From Arthrobacter sp. ES3-54 (GTDB taxonomy: Bacteria; Actinomycetota; Actinomycetes; Actinomycetales; Micrococcaceae), in assembly GCF_029504395.1 (NCBI RefSeq), contig NZ_JAQFIF010000022.1, forward strand, positions 1 to 45,537: a DNA stretch of 45,537 nucleotides, in the 5' to 3' direction. This document shows positions 1-7,930 of the stretch, in pieces. The position numbers and the translations under genes are program-made. Numbering within the stretch: the first letter of the stretch is position 1; each line of letters begins with the position of its first letter. The notes beneath the pieces are model-generated. The model made no database searches. It was not told the DNA's origin and worked only from the letters and a program-made list of their open reading frames with translations.

Positions 1-112
1 CAGCGCAACATCAGTAACACCTGGTCGTCGGACAGCTTGAGACGGCCAGCGCAACATCAGTAACACCTGGTCGTCGGACAGCTTGAGACGGCCAGAGCAA
101 CACCAGTAACAT
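1..112. repeat. 46-bp tandem repeat, probable insertion-sequence end
   Basis: Two identical 46-bp units (1-46, 47-92) are followed by a degenerate partial third that stops near 112. Read on the minus strand the outermost copy begins TGTTACTGGTGTTGC and the inner ones TGTTACTGATGTTGC, so the array starts with TG. Spaced multiple terminal repeats beginning with TG are a feature of IS21-family elements; the body would lie left of the window. Family assignment is inference. Confidence 0.5.
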
Positions 113-158
113 GGGGCGGGCAAGTTGAGAGCATCCTGATGCATTCCTTGCCCGCCCC
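113..158. terminator. 11-bp inverted repeat stem-loop
   Basis: GGGGCGGGCAA (113-123) is perfectly complementary to TTGCCCGCCCC (148-158) across a 24-nt loop. No T-tract follows, so it may be a structural remnant of the adjacent repeat element rather than a true terminator. Confidence 0.35.
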
Positions 159-541
159 GACCGTTCGGGTACAAAAAAGTTACCTAAGGGTAGGGACTGC
201 TGTACAGATCCTACTCAATCCCCAGAGCACCCCAACGATCAATCAAAAGCTAACCCACGATTTTTAACGTAATCACAAATCACCCTTATGTCCCGCTGAG
301 GGATCGGCTTAGGGGCATCCGAGCGCCCGCTGAGCCACCGTCTAACGGGCGGTCGCAACCTGGGGCCGGCCCACCGATGTCATTTTCCGAAGTCGTCTGC
401 ACGGAACGTCAGGAGTCCTCTGCACTATAGGAACAGCTCATCTGGGGCGGGGCGGGTCGAGCAAGGATCCAGCGGGCCCGCCTGATTGGTGGTGCGGTTT
501 GGCTAATTCCTTGGTGAGGCGTGCATGCCACAATGAGGCCC
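159..541. other. Gene-free stretch
   Basis: No convincing reading frame. The stretch holds a transposon-end-like motif at 378-402 (separate entry). Around 180-300 it is clearly A+T richer than the flanking genes. The ribosome-binding site of the next gene (TGAGG) is at its right end. Confidence 0.5.
378..402 (+). mobile_element. Tn402/class-1-integron-like 25-bp terminal inverted repeat
   Basis: The 25 bases beginning TGTCATTTTCCG and ending GTCTGCAC match the 25-bp IRi end of Tn402-family transposons and class 1 integrons at 22 of 25 positions, as I recall that sequence; the differences are at positions 11, 16 and 19. TGTC is the outer end, so the element would extend rightwards. No opposite end and no tni genes were seen in the window, so it would be a solitary relic. 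Confidence 0.45.
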
Positions 542-919
542 ATGACTCGAATCCTCATGATCGGCATCCACGCGCGAGCCCTCGACTATAGCAAGCTGCC
601 TCCTGGCCTCGACGAGGCCACGATGACCGAACGGATCGAAGCGGGGTTCGGGGCCACTACGGCCGCCGGCTTCGACGCCGTCAACTGCCTGATCGGCACC
701 TCCCCGGACGAGGCCGAAGCAGAGATTCGCTCGGCGTTCGGTCGTGACCGTTTCGGCCTCGTGATGATCGGGGGCGGCATCAGGATGATCCCGGAGTACA
801 CCGAGCTCTTCGAACGGATCATCAACGTGTGCAATGCGGAATCGCCCGGAATCACCTTCTGCTTCAACACATCGCCCGAGACGACTCTGGACGCGTTGGA
901 GCGTCACGCCCAGCCGTGA
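542..919 (+). CDS. Small conserved hypothetical protein, Rossmann-like
   Basis: 125 residues. The ATG at 542 is chosen because TGAGG precedes it; an upstream in-frame ATG at 521 lacks a ribosome-binding site. The protein opens with a hydrophobic beta strand (TRILMIGIHARALDYSKLPPG), has a second strand with a glycine turn (FGLVMIGGGIRM) about residues 78-90 and ends with ITFCFNTSPETTLDAL. This strand-helix alternation and the FNTSP motif fit a family of small actinobacterial proteins of unknown function that I recall. The family assignment is from memory and the function is unknown. The gene stands alone, facing the convergent gene at 1039-1959. Confidence 0.7.
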   Translation: MTRILMIGIHARALDYSKLPPGLDEATMTERIEAGFGATTAAGFDAVNCLIGTSPDEAEAEIRSAFGRDRFGLVMIGGGIRMIPEYTELFERIINVCNAESPGITFCFNTSPETTLDALERHAQP

Positions 920-1038
920 ACGTCTGCGACGCGATCCGGTGCGTCGACTAGCCTCGGCGTTTCGTGTCGGCGGTCATGGATCCCTTTCGGGACAGACTCA
1001 GTGGGCCGTCTAAGGAGTTGGTAGCAACGGTACCGGCG

Positions 1039-1959
1039 CTATGGCCGGGCCTGAAGTCCAGCGTTTGGCCGTTGCTCGGGACGGTTTGGAAGGTCAGCGT
1101 CCCGCGTCAGGTCTGCTCCCTTATCCAGGGGCAGTGCCTCGATGGCGGGATCCCGCACTAGTGCCGATACGAGTTCGCGCCTGCCCGCGACTATCGTGGA
1201 GTCGAAGTCAATTTCCGTCAACATGACCCAGCTTCTGTCCGCCGGCCATAGGATGCTCGGCGACTGCGGGAATTGTGGGGAATGGTGCCAGGGCACATGA
1301 TTCACCCAACCCGGGTCACGGTAAAACTGTGGGGCGGCATTGAAGAGGTAATAGGCGCGGCCCGGCAGGGTCAGTGTTTCGCCGTTGATCACCTCTGCCG
1401 GTAGCAGGCCTTGACCAGGCCCACTGTCCAGGGCGGCGGAATCGGGAGCATTTTCCCCAGGCGTCGAGTCGTCTGAGAAAGTGAGCTGAGCGTGGCCGAT
1501 GGAGCTTGTCAGACCTCCCCATCCTTCCCATATCGCGGACACCCCCTCGTTTGGCGTGGATGTGTGTTCACAGAGGCGGGCAGCCAGTGCTGCCAGTATG
1601 TTCGGTGCGAGGTTGCCGGTTAGGGGTTCCGAATAACGCCAGCCCTCGCTGTCAAAGACTTCCCGCCGGTTGGGTACCTGCCCAAGGAGTCGGTGGAATT
1701 GCGCCAATGGGTGCATCTTGGTCCCGAACGCACCCGCCACGACAGACCAGCGGACCTGTTCCTCGTCGAGGGGGAAGACGTCCGTTCGGGGATGCCCGTG
1801 CCACGTGCCGGTGTCCCGGGGGCGGTCCCGCACCACCGGATGGAAGATCCTGGCGTAGGCGGGGAAGCCCCGAGGCACCACAGCGTGCATGTCATGCCAC
1901 ACGGTATCCAACAGTGGCCTGAGCCATTCACCGGGCGCAGCATTGGGCAACGATTCCAT
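1039..1959 (-). CDS. Hypothetical protein, paralogue of 13586-14425
   Basis: 306 residues, no signal peptide or membrane segment. Recognisable blocks: WLRPLLDT near the N-terminus, VPRGFPAYARIFHP (about 28-41), MHPLAQFHRLLG, GWRYSEP, the tryptophan-rich IWEGWGGLT (about 143-151), LPGRAYYLF, and a C-terminal SILWPADRSWVMLTEIDFDSTIVAG. The protein encoded at 13586-14425 shares every block in the same order, so the two are paralogues within one replicon. I do not recognise an enzymatic motif; function unknown. The C-terminal 15 residues (after DADLPNRP) go beyond the paralogue and may be drift. Confidence 0.8.
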   Translation of the reverse strand: MESLPNAAPGEWLRPLLDTVWHDMHAVVPRGFPAYARIFHPVVRDRPRDTGTWHGHPRTDVFPLDEEQVRWSVVAGAFGTKMHPLAQFHRLLGQVPNRREVFDSEGWRYSEPLTGNLAPNILAALAARLCEHTSTPNEGVSAIWEGWGGLTSSIGHAQLTFSDDSTPGENAPDSAALDSGPGQGLLPAEVINGETLTLPGRAYYLFNAAPQFYRDPGWVNHVPWHHSPQFPQSPSILWPADRSWVMLTEIDFDSTIVAGRRELVSALVRDPAIEALPLDKGADLTRDADLPNRPEQRPNAGLQARP

Positions 1960-2206
1960 GGCGCCAGCCTAGTAGCTGGCACGGGGCACGGACGGGCAAG
2001 AGTAACAAACCACAAACGGGTGGAAGCTGGTGCGACACCGTGATGGCGACCCGATGAATGCAGTGTCCGTTGAAGGATCGGCTTACGGGCGGCTTACGGG
2101 CGGCCTTCTGAGGCTCCCGAGAGGGATCGGCTTCCTCAGACCGGGATACCGTGAAGGCGACGTCCTCCCGTGGTTAGCTTTACCCCGACCCCGCGAAAGA
2201 AGCCTG

Positions 2207-2827
2207 ATGAAAACGGACATTGAAGTACTGGCAGCCGACATGATGCGATTTGCGTCCCTGCTAAGACACATGAATCTCTCTGTCGTGGCGCTCAAATACG
2301 AATCGCTTGCCAGAGCGCTTCAGAGCGAACCATCGGAAGAGTCTGTGGAGCAGGTTCGACTGTGGCTCCGCTCGTCAACGAAGGGCGGCAGCGGAAGCCT
2401 CAGTGACCGGTACGTGCAGAAGGACGGCGCGGTGGATGAAGTCCTCAACGCCGAGTACGAAGAACTTCTCCAGAAGTTCACGGATTTCGTCAATGCTGAG
2501 CCGGAATCGAAAGAGAGCGCGGCTGCTGCCATGTTCGCCAATGGAGGCACTTACTTCCGTCTGATCGAAACTCCCGTCCGCAATAGATGGTTCTCCCTCA
2601 AAGGAACCTTCATTTACGAAGTAGCGACTGCGCCGGGAGTCACACGGCTGGTGACGTTGGATCAACTCGGTCAAGCTGTCGGCTATGGGCCGCAGGACTC
2701 CCGGAAGGACTGGCAGGAGTGCCAGATTGTTGCAGACCGCCTTTTCAGGGAGGGACGCAGGGACGATTGGGTTCACTACTCCAGCTCCTATGTCGTTCCG
2801 GACGAGACACTCCGAAAGGACTGGTAG
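2207..2827 (+). CDS. Hypothetical protein
   Basis: 206 residues from the ATG at 2207, preceded by a GCGAAAGAAG purine stretch; the frame is open further upstream but that part has poor coding character. An N-terminal helical half (MKTDIEVLAADMMRFASLLRHMN...) is followed by VQKDGAVDEVLNAEYEELLQKFTDFV and a tail with many aromatic residues (TGTFIYEV-like strand, then DWQECQIVADRLFREGRRDDWVHYSSS). Base composition looks less G+C-rich than the neighbours, hinting at transfer. Family not recognised. Upstream (2080-2104) a short GGCTTACGGGC direct repeat lies in the leader. Confidence 0.65.
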   Translation: MKTDIEVLAADMMRFASLLRHMNLSVVALKYESLARALQSEPSEESVEQVRLWLRSSTKGGSGSLSDRYVQKDGAVDEVLNAEYEELLQKFTDFVNAEPESKESAAAAMFANGGTYFRLIETPVRNRWFSLKGTFIYEVATAPGVTRLVTLDQLGQAVGYGPQDSRKDWQECQIVADRLFREGRRDDWVHYSSSYVVPDETLRKDW

Positions 2828-3361
2828 CGATATGTTCGCAAAATGAAGCGTCTACCTGAGGCAGATGACAACGAGGAGGCGCAAAGGAGTGTTGGTCCGT
2901 GGAGTCACCACCCATAGCCGTCCAAATAGCGCTTCCAGACAGACGAAGGGACTGGCCCGGCTCTTGATTCCCACCTAAGCCGCCAGATGAAGGGAGGTGT
3001 CCCAGCAAAGGATCCTTTACCGAGCAGGTCACCGCGGAACTGCCGCTTTCCAAGCAGTCGCGGCGCGGTCCACCTTGAACTGAGTATCGCGAGGCCGGGG
3101 GTAGCCTTCTGGCTATGCTGCCACTCGCGAGTATTTGCATCCAACGGCCGTTTCATTGGGGAATTGTCGTCACCGCTGATGCCGAGTCCGGAAGCCAGGT
3201 TCCCGATGGGGACCCCGAGAAGGCTGCAGGTCGAAGCAGTCAAGCGCAGGGTCGCAATCTCCGATCAGTACCAGACCGGCCTTCACATCGTTGAGTAGGG
3301 CATAGAGAAGCCCGTAGATCAAACCGTACTGGATGATCTCCGGGCTTTCTTGTGCTCGCTG
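2828..3361. other. Gene-poor stretch
   Basis: About 530 bases between two genes with no convincing frame. A 24-codon ORF at 2843-2917 is probably chance. Its right end carries the repeated hairpin described at 3309-3346. Confidence 0.5.
3309..3346. repeat. Dispersed 38-bp hairpin, copy 1
   Basis: AGCCCG-T-AGATCA (3309-3321) pairs with TGATCT-C-CGGGCT (3334-3346) around a 12-nt loop. Copy 2 at 3875-3912 differs at two positions only. TTTCTTGTG follows this copy, so it may terminate transcripts on the plus strand or lie at the 3' end of the minus-strand gene 3362-3787. Confidence 0.6.
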
Positions 3362-3787
3362 CTAGTGGAAAGCTCCGCCAGCCTCCAGGATCGACTGGGC
3401 CATAACGCACTGGCCCCAGATGCAGAGTGCCACCCAACCTCCGACCATGATATAGGTGGCTACCCGAGAGCCGTGACGCATGTGGTGAGAATCCGGCTTC
3501 CGCCCGTCACGCACGAGGCCGATCAGGGTAAGCGGGATGGGAAGCATCGCAATCTGCATGGGGATGCCAGTGCCCTGCCTATTGTACTTCCCGTCGTATG
3601 GCATCCGGGTATCCCACGGAACGTTCAGGAAGGCGAAGATTGCAGTGCCGACGCAGAGCGCGAGTCCGCCCCACACGATGATCCCGGCGTGCCTGGAGAC
3701 GATCTTGCCCAACCGCAGGTCTTCCGCCGTGAACTTGCCCTTGTCGGTTTCGATGCCCTCTTCAAAGATTGACTCATCCTTCTTCAT
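3362..3787 (-). CDS. Small integral membrane protein, hypothetical
   Basis: 141 residues. A charged cytoplasmic N-terminus (MKKDESIFEEGIETDKG) precedes three hydrophobic segments: about 35-54 (AGIIVWGGLALCVGTAIFAF), about 76-90 (MQIAMLPIPLTLIGLV) and about 108-129 (VATYIMVGGWVALCIWGQCV). A charged loop with DGRKPDSHHMRHG lies between the last two. No domain recognised. The gene is bracketed by the two copies of the 38-bp hairpin (3309-3346 and 3875-3912), so it may have moved as a cassette. Confidence 0.7.
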   Translation of the reverse strand: MKKDESIFEEGIETDKGKFTAEDLRLGKIVSRHAGIIVWGGLALCVGTAIFAFLNVPWDTRMPYDGKYNRQGTGIPMQIAMLPIPLTLIGLVRDGRKPDSHHMRHGSRVATYIMVGGWVALCIWGQCVMAQSILEAGGAFH

Positions 3788-4224
3788 GCTGCCGTACGCC
3801 TTCCCTCTCGTGATGTGCCCGGTGACTTCCCTGAGCCTACCGTCGCATCGCGGACCTGCTGCTGGACAGGAAGAAGCCCGAAGATCAAACCGTACTGGCT
3901 GATCTCCGGGCTGGGGCAGGAGGGCTACTTGGCTTGAGGCTCACGCATTTGATACCTTCGGTTTCCGGTTGACTGATCAGGCATTTTTCGGAGCCCAAGA
4001 GACTTTTGAGGACCGGATCAACGGGCTATTGGGAATGGCGGCTTCCGCCGCAAAGGCATCCCCCGAAGCCTGACGCAGTCCCGAGCCAGAGACCATGGGC
4101 AACAAGTTGAGAGAATGCATGAGCGTCCCCAAGAGGATCCCTGATCGGTCATTTAGTCCGCATTGGGGCCGCCGGGTTTTCTAGATCTCGTGCGTTCTGC
4201 TTGCCTCGGGATTAAGCTTCGGCC
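3788..4224. other. Gene-free stretch with hairpin and a possible gene remnant
   Basis: Contains hairpin copy 2 (3875-3912). A 48-codon open frame at 3927-4073 (plus) reads TWLEAHAFDTFGF then FFGAQETFEDRINGLL, which looks protein-like but has no start codon or recognisable family; it may be the tail of a broken gene. Confidence 0.4.
3875..3912. repeat. Dispersed 38-bp hairpin, copy 2
   Basis: AGCCCG-A-AGATCA (3875-3887) pairs with TGATCT-C-CGGGCT (3900-3912); loop AACCGTACTGGC. Same orientation as copy 1 at 3309, and the stem is conserved in both. Confidence 0.6.
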
Positions 4225-4476
4225 ATGGGACACCACAGCGACCCGTCGGTGCCGAACTGGACGTTCTGGCTTTGGGTGGCTGCTGCGGCCATCCCACTCG
4301 GACTGGGCGTCACATGGACAGTTAGAAACTTCAGTCCGATAGCTCCAGATACCCTGGCTATCCCGGTCGCCTGTGCCGTCGTCTTCGTGATGGCAGCAGC
4401 CTTATCGTCCCGCAGAAGCGAACGGAAGTTGAGCGATAGCGCCCATTTCACTCCTATCGAGTCGGGGCAAGAGTAG
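4225..4476 (+). CDS. Small two-segment membrane protein, hypothetical
   Basis: 83 residues. Two hydrophobic helices, about 13-32 (TFWLWVAAAAIPLGLGVTW) and about 44-60 (LAIPVACAVVFVMAAAL), followed by a basic stretch SSRRSERK and a polar tail, suggesting an N-out/C-in hairpin or the reverse. The ATG is at the first codon of the frame; no strong ribosome-binding site. No family recognised. The gene is followed by two strong stem-loops at 4575-4674 that separate it from the convergent gene 4731-4961. Confidence 0.5.
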   Translation: MGHHSDPSVPNWTFWLWVAAAAIPLGLGVTWTVRNFSPIAPDTLAIPVACAVVFVMAAALSSRRSERKLSDSAHFTPIESGQE

Positions 4477-4574
4477 GCCGGTCGCGTCGGCGGTGAGCGT
4501 GTGCGTTGAGGGATCGTGCAGCGGGCGGTCAGGCCGGGTTAGCTGCAGAATTCGAGGTAAGGACGTCTTTGCGG

Positions 4575-4608
4575 ATTGCCCAGCGGCCGATGGCGGCCGC
4601 TGGGCAAT
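4575..4608. terminator. 14-bp perfect stem-loop
   Basis: ATTGCCCAGCGGCC (4575-4588) pairs perfectly with GGCCGCTGGGCAAT (4595-4608), loop GATGGC. With the next hairpin it forms a double terminator between convergent genes. Confidence 0.55.
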
Positions 4609-4645
4609 CAGCAAGGCCGGCTAGGGGATTGGCGATAAGGCGAAC

Positions 4646-4674
4646 GCCCGAAGTGCCTTTACGGCGCTTCGGGC
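4646..4674 (+). terminator. Rho-independent-like terminator
   Basis: GCCCGAAGTGCC (4646-4657) pairs with GGCGCTTCGGGC (4663-4674), one G-T wobble, loop TTTAC, followed by TTTCTTGTG. The same TTTCTTGTG tail follows the hairpin at 3309-3346. Confidence 0.6.
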
Positions 4675-4730
4675 TTTCTTGTGTGCTCGGTGGGCTGTAG
4701 GCCAACGATTACCGCCGCGGTGGCTCTGTC

Positions 4731-4961
4731 TCAGAACTGTCCGTCGTAGCTGTCCCGCAGGCCCTGCGCGGTGAACTTCCAGCCTGCGACGAGTTCGCTC
4801 AGGTCTTCGTCCGGAGTTGTCCTGCCTAGCTCGCGCATCAGCTTCATTTCGGCTTCCACGTATGCGGCCTGCTTGTCCGCGTAGTCGATCAGGGCCCGGA
4901 TCTTATCCGGTTCCAGCTCAGGCGGCTCAGGCGGCGGCGGCATCTCGATCATGCCGGCCAT
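4731..4961 (-). CDS. Small hypothetical protein, helical
   Basis: 76 residues. A proline-rich N-terminus (PPPPEPPELEP) leads into a probably alpha-helical acidic body (DKIRALIDYADKQAAYVEAEMKLMRELG), which could form a short coiled coil. No cysteines, membrane segment or signal. Codon usage is normal for the window. It lies 72 nt downstream of the lipoprotein gene on the same strand and could be co-transcribed with it. Function unknown. Confidence 0.5.
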   Translation of the reverse strand: MAGMIEMPPPPEPPELEPDKIRALIDYADKQAAYVEAEMKLMRELGRTTPDEDLSELVAGWKFTAQGLRDSYDGQF

Positions 4962-5033
4962 TCTGTCAGAAGCCCTCGTGGAGAACAGCGCTTAGCCAGG
5001 GCCGGCGGGAGGGGACGGGACCGGCCGGGTGGC

Positions 5034-5441
5034 TCAGGCGACCTTCACCGGGATGAGTTCGTAGGTGTTGTCGCAGCCTCCGCGCGGCGGCGTGTGCTCG
5101 ATCCCGTACAGGTGATCGGAGATGGACTTGTCCGGCCTGGTGGCGACGACGCGGATCCGGGAGATCGGGACCGGGGCGTTGTCGGGCTGGACGAACGGCG
5201 ACTTCTGCGGAACCATCCATCGTCCGGAGCTGTCGCGGGTGACTGGCACCGGGGTGCAGCGGTCATTGGTTCCGAAGCAGGCGGAGACGGCGAGGGCGCC
5301 GGAAACGCCCGAGAGATCGAGCTGCACAGCGTCCAGGTTGACGAAGCCGACGGCGGGGCAGGCTACGGGTGCCGGGGTGCAGCCGGTGGCGAGCATAAGC
5401 GGCAGCACCATCATCAGCGCGGCGAGGGACCGGTTCTTCAT
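5034..5441 (-). CDS. Putative lipoprotein
   Basis: 135 residues from the ATG at 5441; the frame is open 68 codons further upstream but only this start gives a normal lipoprotein signal: MKNRSLAALMMVLPLMLATGC, with a lipobox-like LATGC and the cysteine at residue 21. Alanine at -3 is less usual than leucine. The mature domain has two further cysteines in SACFGTNDRC, a probable disulfide, and short beta-rich segments (SSGRWMVPQKSPF, ISRIRVVATRPDKSI), plus a late cysteine in GGCDNTYELIPV. Expected on the outer face of the cell membrane. Family not recognised. Confidence 0.65.
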   Translation of the reverse strand: MKNRSLAALMMVLPLMLATGCTPAPVACPAVGFVNLDAVQLDLSGVSGALAVSACFGTNDRCTPVPVTRDSSGRWMVPQKSPFVQPDNAPVPISRIRVVATRPDKSISDHLYGIEHTPPRGGCDNTYELIPVKVA

Positions 5442-5663
5442 GGCGTCAGCGTAACGCCGCCGGGCCGAATCGGCTGCACGTTCAGCGTCAGAAGTCGTGA
5501 GGCCGAAGCCCCGGGATAGATCCCCGACGGCCACCGAGGTGATGGTGCCGGCGGTTGCGTACAGCGCGAGTAGCGCCAGAAACCGCTCCCGCAGCAATAG
5601 CTGCAACAACACTGTGCATCCTGGGGGATACATTTGGAAGCGCACAAATACGCCGCCATGGTC

Positions 5664-6113
5664 CTAACGGCTACAGTCGGCGAAATTCTCAAATCCGAAG
5701 GGGCCACCAGCGAGTTGGCTGCTGCCCCCATGGTGGCCTACTTCGAAGCGAACTGAGTCTAATACCGAGCTCAGCGGCCACCGGGCTGTAGTGGCGTGCG
5801 GGCTCAGCCGATAATCCAGTCCTCGGCACGAATTAAGTCGACGAGTTTCCCATGACCTACTTGCCGCTGGCCCTTGGTGTCGCACCTGCGCCGGCCGCAC
5901 GGCATTCTCTGCCAGAAATGTCACCCCCTCTAGAGGCTGGCTCCATGAATCCAACGCTTGGAGCCAGCCTCCATGCGGGCCGTTGCGCTGCTCGAGGTCG
6001 CCCAGATAGTCGAGCATGCGCCCTTCCAGGGCGCCGGGTCCTTCGGATTCTTCCGCGGCGAGCCGCGTCAGCGTCAGGGCCGCGAGGTCCGGGCTGTCGT
6101 AAATGAGTCCCAT
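5664..6113 (-). CDS. Hypothetical protein, doubtful C-terminal half
   Basis: 149 residues. The N-terminal 70 residues look like real protein (GLIYDSPDLAALTLTRLAAEESEGPGALEGRMLDYLGDLEQ is amphipathic and acidic), and a GGTGGGTAG stretch precedes the ATG. After about residue 78 the composition becomes Arg/Ser/His-rich and unstructured, as if the frame had shifted or the true stop had been lost. It follows the CYTH-CHAD gene and the small ORF 6156-6335 on the same strand. A chance frame is a real alternative. Confidence 0.3.
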   Translation of the reverse strand: MGLIYDSPDLAALTLTRLAAEESEGPGALEGRMLDYLGDLEQRNGPHGGWLQALDSWSQPLEGVTFLAENAVRPAQVRHQGPAASRSWETRRLNSCRGLDYRLSPHATTARWPLSSVLDSVRFEVGHHGGSSQLAGGPFGFENFADCSR

Positions 6114-6155
6114 GGGCCAACGCTACCCACCCGCCGGCGCGGTCAAGAGCCAGTT

Positions 6156-6335
6156 TCAGCGCCAGTGGTAGGATTCCAGCGCGCGCAGCAGGGGAGCGGG
6201 GCCGCCTTTGAAGCGGTCCACGGCACGGGCGCCGGCAAGGTCCCGGGAGGGGCTGACCATCCAGAGCGTGAAGTAGTTGTGCGGGATCTGCAGCTCCAGC
6301 GGGCGGCGTTTGGTGGACATGGCCGAGCTCGACAT
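6156..6335 (-). CDS. Small hypothetical protein downstream of CYTH-CHAD gene
   Basis: 59 residues from the ATG at 6335 (an ATG at 6320 is equally possible): after MSSSAMSTK the protein reads RRPLELQIPHNYFTLWMVSP, then SRDLAGARAVDRFKGGPAPLLRALESYHWR. The aromatic patch and clean end resemble a real small protein, and it starts 78 nt beyond the CYTH-CHAD stop on the same strand. No strong ribosome-binding site, no recognised family. Confidence 0.4.
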   Translation of the reverse strand: MSSSAMSTKRRPLELQIPHNYFTLWMVSPSRDLAGARAVDRFKGGPAPLLRALESYHWR

Positions 6336-6412
6336 CGTCCGCGCACGGGGCTGATTTTTAGGACTCCCGGCGGCGCCGGGCGTCGTGAGGCCCTTGACCG
6401 GAGCTGGTGGTG

Positions 6413-7930
6413 TCATGCCTGCAGCGAGACGGTGGGGAATTTTTTCCATTCGCGGTGGAAGCGGGTTTCTGCCTCGAGTGCGGCGGTTTGTTCCAGCGCG
6501 TGCAGCCGTCCGTAGCTGAATCCGTTCTCGCCCAGGGTGAAAGCCTCGGCTCCGAGCCGGCGCAGGAGCTCGCGGGTGACGACGCTGTCCTGGTGGTCAC
6601 CGAGGACTTTCTGGACGCTGTGGGCGGCGTCGGCCAGGCGGGCGGCCTGCTTTGGGTTGACGGGGGCGGCGGCTTCGGCTGCGTACCGCAGCCGTTTGCC
6701 GTCCTTCCGGGCCTCGTGCAGGGCCGGGTGGTCACCGGTCCCGGCAGTATGCCGCTTGGCTTCCCGGGCCGCAGTGCGCAGCCGCTTGATGTCGCGTTGG
6801 ACCATGCGGGGGATGACTTTGACCGCTGGTTTGGATGCCAGCGGCGCGAAGGGCGGGGCGGCGATCAGGGCCTCGAGGGCGTCGAGCAGCCGGAAGTAGC
6901 GCTGTCCGTCCAATGCTTCCAGTGCCTTGGTGTGGGCCTCCTGGTAGGCACCTCCGAGTTCCAGATCAACCCGGCGGATGACGGGTCCCATGACCAGCTC
7001 GCCAGGTTCTTCGGCGACCATGTCCTTCAGGCGTGCGTGCATGACCTCAGCGTCACGGGCCTCACCGAGGACGCCGGCGAGCCATTTCAGTTCGTTCCGC
7101 AGGGAACCCACCGTCTCGGCGTCGTCCAGCAGTTTCCGGTACGTTGCCAGCGCCGAGCGCATGCGTCTGGTGGCAACCCTCATCTTGTGGATCGCGTCGT
7201 GGGCGTCCTGCCGTACGAGGGGGTCCTGGTCCTTGAGTTCCTTCACCTGTTGCCCGAGGTAGGCGAGCATCACATCTCCGGCCGGCCCCTTACGCTTCGG
7301 CGCCGGCACCGCCTCCGTGGAGGCAGGATCCAGGTTCAGGGCGCGTGCCAGCTTGGACTGGTAGGCGGAGGGCCGGACGCCTGCTCCAGTAAGCCGGTCC
7401 TGCACGGACTGGAGCAGGGCCCGGGAGCCCGTGACGAGTTCAATCTCCCACTCCCGCCAGCTCCGTGTGACCGGATTAGGTCCCAGTGTCTCGGCTTGCA
7501 CCCGGTCATCACAGAACTCCGCGAGAACGGCGTCCTTCTTGTCCCTGAGCCGATACACGACGCGCCTTGTCTTCAGCCGGACCACCGGCACCAGCGCGCG
7601 GTCCCTGGTGTGCACACGGACCAGCCCGAGAAGGGCGTCGGGGACGCCGCCGGCCTGCCCTCCGAGCGGTTCGCGGAATTCCGTCCGTTCGTCCGGTCCT
7701 GCGGGAAGTTTCAGGTGCCATCCGGCGTCCTCTCCGCCGGTCCTGCGGCGCAGGGTGATCCGCGCGGACGCCAGGCGCAGGTCCTCGGTGTCGAAGTACT
7801 CGGCCTCCAGCCGGTGCTCCACCGGCTGGTCCACCCGGGCAACGCCGGGCAGGTCCTGGGGCGAAGGAAGAAGGGCCTTCTCCTCGACATCAAACTTCCG
7901 TTCGATCTCAACAACGCGTGTCGTGGACAT
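6413..7930 (-). CDS. CYTH and CHAD domain-containing protein
   Basis: 505 residues, the usual length for a two-domain member. The CYTH (triphosphate tunnel metalloenzyme) domain occupies about 5-205: EIERKF at 8-13 supplies the ExExK metal/triphosphate signature, and arginine/lysine strands (ITLRRRTGG, WHLKLPAG, RRVVYRLRDKKD) line the tunnel. The CHAD domain, about 215-500, is a helical bundle with conserved basic/histidine helices (HDAIHKMRVATRRMRSALATYRKLL; KAQHT-like HPALHEARKDGKRLRYAAE). CHAD domains bind polyphosphate and CYTH-CHAD proteins associate with polyphosphate granules; some hydrolyse inorganic triphosphate. ATG at 7930. A long plus-strand open frame over this gene is an antisense shadow of its high-GC codons. 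Confidence 0.93.
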   Translation of the reverse strand: MSTTRVVEIERKFDVEEKALLPSPQDLPGVARVDQPVEHRLEAEYFDTEDLRLASARITLRRRTGGEDAGWHLKLPAGPDERTEFREPLGGQAGGVPDALLGLVRVHTRDRALVPVVRLKTRRVVYRLRDKKDAVLAEFCDDRVQAETLGPNPVTRSWREWEIELVTGSRALLQSVQDRLTGAGVRPSAYQSKLARALNLDPASTEAVPAPKRKGPAGDVMLAYLGQQVKELKDQDPLVRQDAHDAIHKMRVATRRMRSALATYRKLLDDAETVGSLRNELKWLAGVLGEARDAEVMHARLKDMVAEEPGELVMGPVIRRVDLELGGAYQEAHTKALEALDGQRYFRLLDALEALIAAPPFAPLASKPAVKVIPRMVQRDIKRLRTAAREAKRHTAGTGDHPALHEARKDGKRLRYAAEAAAPVNPKQAARLADAAHSVQKVLGDHQDSVVTRELLRRLGAEAFTLGENGFSYGRLHALEQTAALEAETRFHREWKKFPTVSLQA

